Of a DNA stretch of 7,394 bases, positions 6,201 through 7,394 are shown piece after piece. Within the stretch, counting starts at the first letter, position 1; every line of letters begins with the position of its first letter. The position numbers and the translations under genes are program-made. The stretch is from positions 1 through 7,394 of the forward strand of contig URSF01000049.1 in assembly GCA_900550445.1 (NCBI GenBank), read 5' to 3'. The notes under the pieces were generated by a model. It was not told the origin of the DNA, made no database searches, and saw only the letters and a program-made list of their open reading frames with translations. This DNA is from an uncultured Rhodospirillaceae bacterium (GTDB lineage Bacteria; Pseudomonadota; Alphaproteobacteria; CAAGCB01; CAG-977).

Positions 6201-6218
6201 TAAAAAGATATCTTTTTA
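6201..6218. repeat. 18-bp perfect palindrome at the stop codon of the last secreted-protein gene
   Basis: TAAAAAGAT followed at once by ATCTTTTTA is a perfect dyad without any spacer. Its right end is the TAA stop (minus strand) of the 146-residue protein. It lies between that stop and the shared terminator. As RNA it could form only a poor hairpin, since some central bases must unpair to make a loop. It may be a secondary terminator element or a binding site. Confidence 0.4.
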
Positions 6219-6656
6219 AGAACAGCAGCAACTGTTATTTTCCGCTTTTGCGCTTGTGCCGCTGATGCAGCTGACGCCCGTGCAGATACCGACGCATTTA
6301 TCGGACGATTTATAATATTTGTCGTTGCAGATAAAAGCGATTCCGTTGGAACAAGTCGCATTGGCCGGACAGGTTGAACAGGCGTTGTTTGTCAGATAGT
6401 AACCTGATTTGCAGGCGGAACATGTTCCTGTGCCCGTATCGCAGGAAGCGCAGTTTTTATCGCAGTCTTTTGCTAATTTCGTTCCGGAACCTGAATTGCC
6501 GAACGTTCCGGAAGAATAAGCGCCGACGCTGGAACCGCGTCCCAGTTTAACGGCTTTGGCAACCGTAAACGCGTCTGTTTCATTCAAAACGTTTTCCGCG
6601 CGGGCGATAAAAGGCAGAAAAGTCAACATTGCAAAAATAAAAGCCAGTTTTTTCAT
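6216..6656 (-). CDS. Secreted cysteine-rich protein with C-terminal CCC motif (small paralogue)
   Basis: A 146-residue protein of unknown function. Residues 1-20 form a Sec signal peptide (MKK, hydrophobic core, ARA before Glu21), so it should be exported. A Gly/Ser-rich stretch (39-59) leads into a cysteine-rich part with 15 Cys between 65 and 145. The repeat unit is C65-x3-C69-x2-C72-x6-C79-x2-C82-K-S-G-Y-Y-L, then NNAC93, resembling furin-like or growth-factor-receptor cysteine repeats of surface proteins. It ends NSCCCS. The pattern is shared with the upstream gene product (CSACKDGYY, ELQNNRC, GCCCVK), so the two are probably divergent paralogues. AAGGAGA lies 7 nt before the ATG, and the upstream gene's stop is only 14 nt away, so they are cotranscribed. 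An extracytoplasmic, disulphide-bonded fold is inferred. The triple-Cys tail might be a cross-linking or attachment point, which is speculation. Confidence 0.85.
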   Translation of the reverse strand: MKKLAFIFAMLTFLPFIARAENVLNETDAFTVAKAVKLGRGSSVGAYSSGTFGNSGSGTKLAKDCDKNCASCDTGTGTCSACKSGYYLTNNACSTCPANATCSNGIAFICNDKYYKSSDKCVGICTGVSCISGTSAKAENNSCCCS

Positions 6657-6670
6657 GATGTTTTCTCCTT

Positions 6671-7303
6671 TTATTTAACACAGCAACAGCCGTCGGCCGA
6701 TTTGGACAACCCGTCGGGGCAGGATCCGCTGACCGTGTTTTCTCGGGCAATGCATCTGTTGTTTTGCAATTCGTACCCTGCTTTGCACTGTTTGCACAAA
6801 GCATACCCGTTTGCCTGTGTCAGTGTTTTTCCGGGTTCGCAGTTAATATCGACGCATGCTGCTGTGGCTCTTGATGAATTTGCTCCGCTTGATACCCATT
6901 TTTGTCCGACCCGCGCGCAGTAATTCGGATATGCGACAATCGGGTGGGTGATTTTTGTTCCGTCGGCAAGAGTGTAATCAACGGGTACACATAAATCAGC
7001 ATTGCTTGTATAATGATAATAACCGTCCTTGCATGCCGAACATTTTCCGCCCGAACATGTTTTACAGTTGGAAGGACAGCGGTATGAAGAAGAATTTGAA
7101 GATCCAGATGAACTGGAAGAACTGGAACCTCCGCTGCATTCATAAGGATCGTCGCAGCCTCCGCCGGACCAAAGGCATCCGTTTATTTGACAGGACGATT
7201 GGTCAGGATAATTCGGGCAATAGCCGCTACAGTTTGCAGCCAGCGCTTCGGAAAAAGGAATAAGCGCCAGTGTTATTGCAATCATAGAAAATATTTTTTT
7301 CAC
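6671..7303 (-). CDS. Secreted cysteine-rich protein with Ser linker and C-terminal CCC motif
   Basis: A 210-residue protein of unknown function and first gene of the leftward pair. Residues 1-23 are a signal peptide (MKKIFSMIAITLALIPF core, ALAA before Asn24). The mature part has 22 Cys. An N-terminal six-Cys module (25-56, CSGYC, NGCLW, YEC) is followed by a Ser-rich linker (57-74). Next comes a repeat, C76-x3-C80-x2-C83-x4-C88-x2-C91-K-D-G-Y-Y. A central segment with few Cys (106-149) follows, then a second CKQCKAGYEL unit (170-179) and NNRC184. The end is GCCCVK. Cys25 is not in a lipobox (LAANC), so a lipoprotein is unlikely. The start codon is GTG, supported by a strong AAGGAGGA 7 nt upstream. 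A G14 tract (C14 on the coding strand) lies 75 bp before the start. A surface or matrix protein is the likeliest role. Confidence 0.85.
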   Translation of the reverse strand: MKKIFSMIAITLALIPFSEALAANCSGYCPNYPDQSSCQINGCLWSGGGCDDPYECSGGSSSSSSSGSSNSSSYRCPSNCKTCSGGKCSACKDGYYHYTSNADLCVPVDYTLADGTKITHPIVAYPNYCARVGQKWVSSGANSSRATAACVDINCEPGKTLTQANGYALCKQCKAGYELQNNRCIARENTVSGSCPDGLSKSADGCCCVK

Positions 7304-7310
7304 GATTAAG

Positions 7311-7318
7311 TCCTCCTT
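7311..7318 (-). promoter_or_regulatory. Strong Shine-Dalgarno supporting a GTG start
   Basis: On the minus strand AAGGAGGA ends 7 nt before GTG at 7303, and MKK plus a hydrophobic core follows. This near-perfect anti-16S match makes the GTG the clear start of the 210-residue secreted protein and suggests high translation when the mRNA is made. Confidence 0.85.
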
Positions 7319-7378
7319 ATATTAAGTTACAGGCCTTGCTATTATTCGGCGAACCCAAATTCTCTTCTATAAAAATAT
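7319..7378 (-). promoter_or_regulatory. Leader / presumed promoter region of the secreted-protein operon
   Basis: Sixty bases between the Shine-Dalgarno and the G14 tract must hold the promoter unless it lies beyond the window. No good -35/-10 pair is present within it. The best -10-like match on the minus strand is TATAGA (7366-7371). Its -35 would fall inside or just beyond the homopolymer, so the tract could form part of the promoter spacer. Confidence 0.25.
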
Positions 7379-7392
7379 GGGGGGGGGGGGGG
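7379..7392. repeat. Homopolymeric G14 tract upstream of the secreted-protein operon
   Basis: Fourteen G residues (C14 on the strand of the adjacent operon) are followed by CG at the window end. The tract is flanked on the operon side by ATATTTTT (minus strand), the same octamer that stands one base from the G11 tract at the left edge. Tracts of this length slip readily in replication. A two-colour sequencing artefact could also give G on the plus strand at a right contig end, although the trailing CG argues mildly against it. Confidence 0.55.
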
Positions 7393-7394
7393 CG

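Noticed and set aside
6144..6215. tRNA or small RNA gene between the two converging operons
   Set aside because: The 72-bp gap is explained by a terminator hairpin and a palindrome. No cloverleaf or promoter is visible.
6820..7143. 107-codon minus-strand frame inside the 210-residue secreted protein gene
   Set aside because: It is a shadow in another frame of a gene with a signal peptide, strong ribosome site and conserved cysteine repeats.
7232..7244. Lipoprotein cleavage site in the 210-residue protein (LAANC)
   Set aside because: The residue before the cysteine is Asn and the preceding AA does not form an L-[AS]-[GA]-C lipobox. An ordinary signal peptidase I site fits better.

Overview
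The window is a 7.4 kb bacterial stretch that looks chromosomal, is densely coded, and has moderate GC (judged by eye). It carries seven protein genes and no RNA gene, insertion sequence or CRISPR array that I can see. The style of the aromatic amino acid genes (a TyrC-like dehydrogenase beside a monofunctional prephenate dehydratase with a KLETYM-type ACT motif) and of the long TPR repeats suggests an alphaproteobacterium. A host-associated or metagenomic lineage is likely, but that is inference. Both ends of the window run into homopolymeric G tracts (G11 at the left, G14 at the right), which probably explains where the contig broke.

Layout: (1) Positions 1-177 are an A-rich non-coding stretch with a G11 tract, a small hairpin and a strong terminator that closes the leftward RlmI-like 23S rRNA methyltransferase gene (178-1371, minus). 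(2) A 61-bp divergent gap with a 15-bp palindrome separates it from a 674-residue cytoplasmic protein (1433-3457, plus). That protein has a degenerate cyclic-nucleotide-binding-like domain, a charged linker, an alpha/beta domain and TPR repeats. (3) Its 3' end overlaps tail to tail with a leftward prepilin peptidase gene (3440-4165, minus). (4) A 105-bp divergent gap with a perfect TATAAT leads into a rightward two-gene operon for phenylalanine and tyrosine synthesis: prephenate dehydrogenase (4271-5191) and prephenate dehydratase (5196-6143). These act on the same substrate at the branch point. The operon ends at a GC-rich hairpin terminator. (5) From the right edge, a leftward pair of small secreted, cysteine-rich proteins (7303-6671, then 6656-6216) forms an operon. 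They share a C-x2-C-K-x-G-Y motif and each ends in a CCC triplet.

The most interesting parts are the paired CCC-tailed secreted proteins lying about 75 bp downstream of a G14/C14 tract, which could be a phase-variable switch, and the unusual multidomain CRP-like/TPR protein. The rest is housekeeping: rRNA modification, aromatic amino acid synthesis and prepilin processing. Neither dehydrogenase nor dehydratase carries a fused chorismate mutase domain, so that step must be encoded elsewhere.
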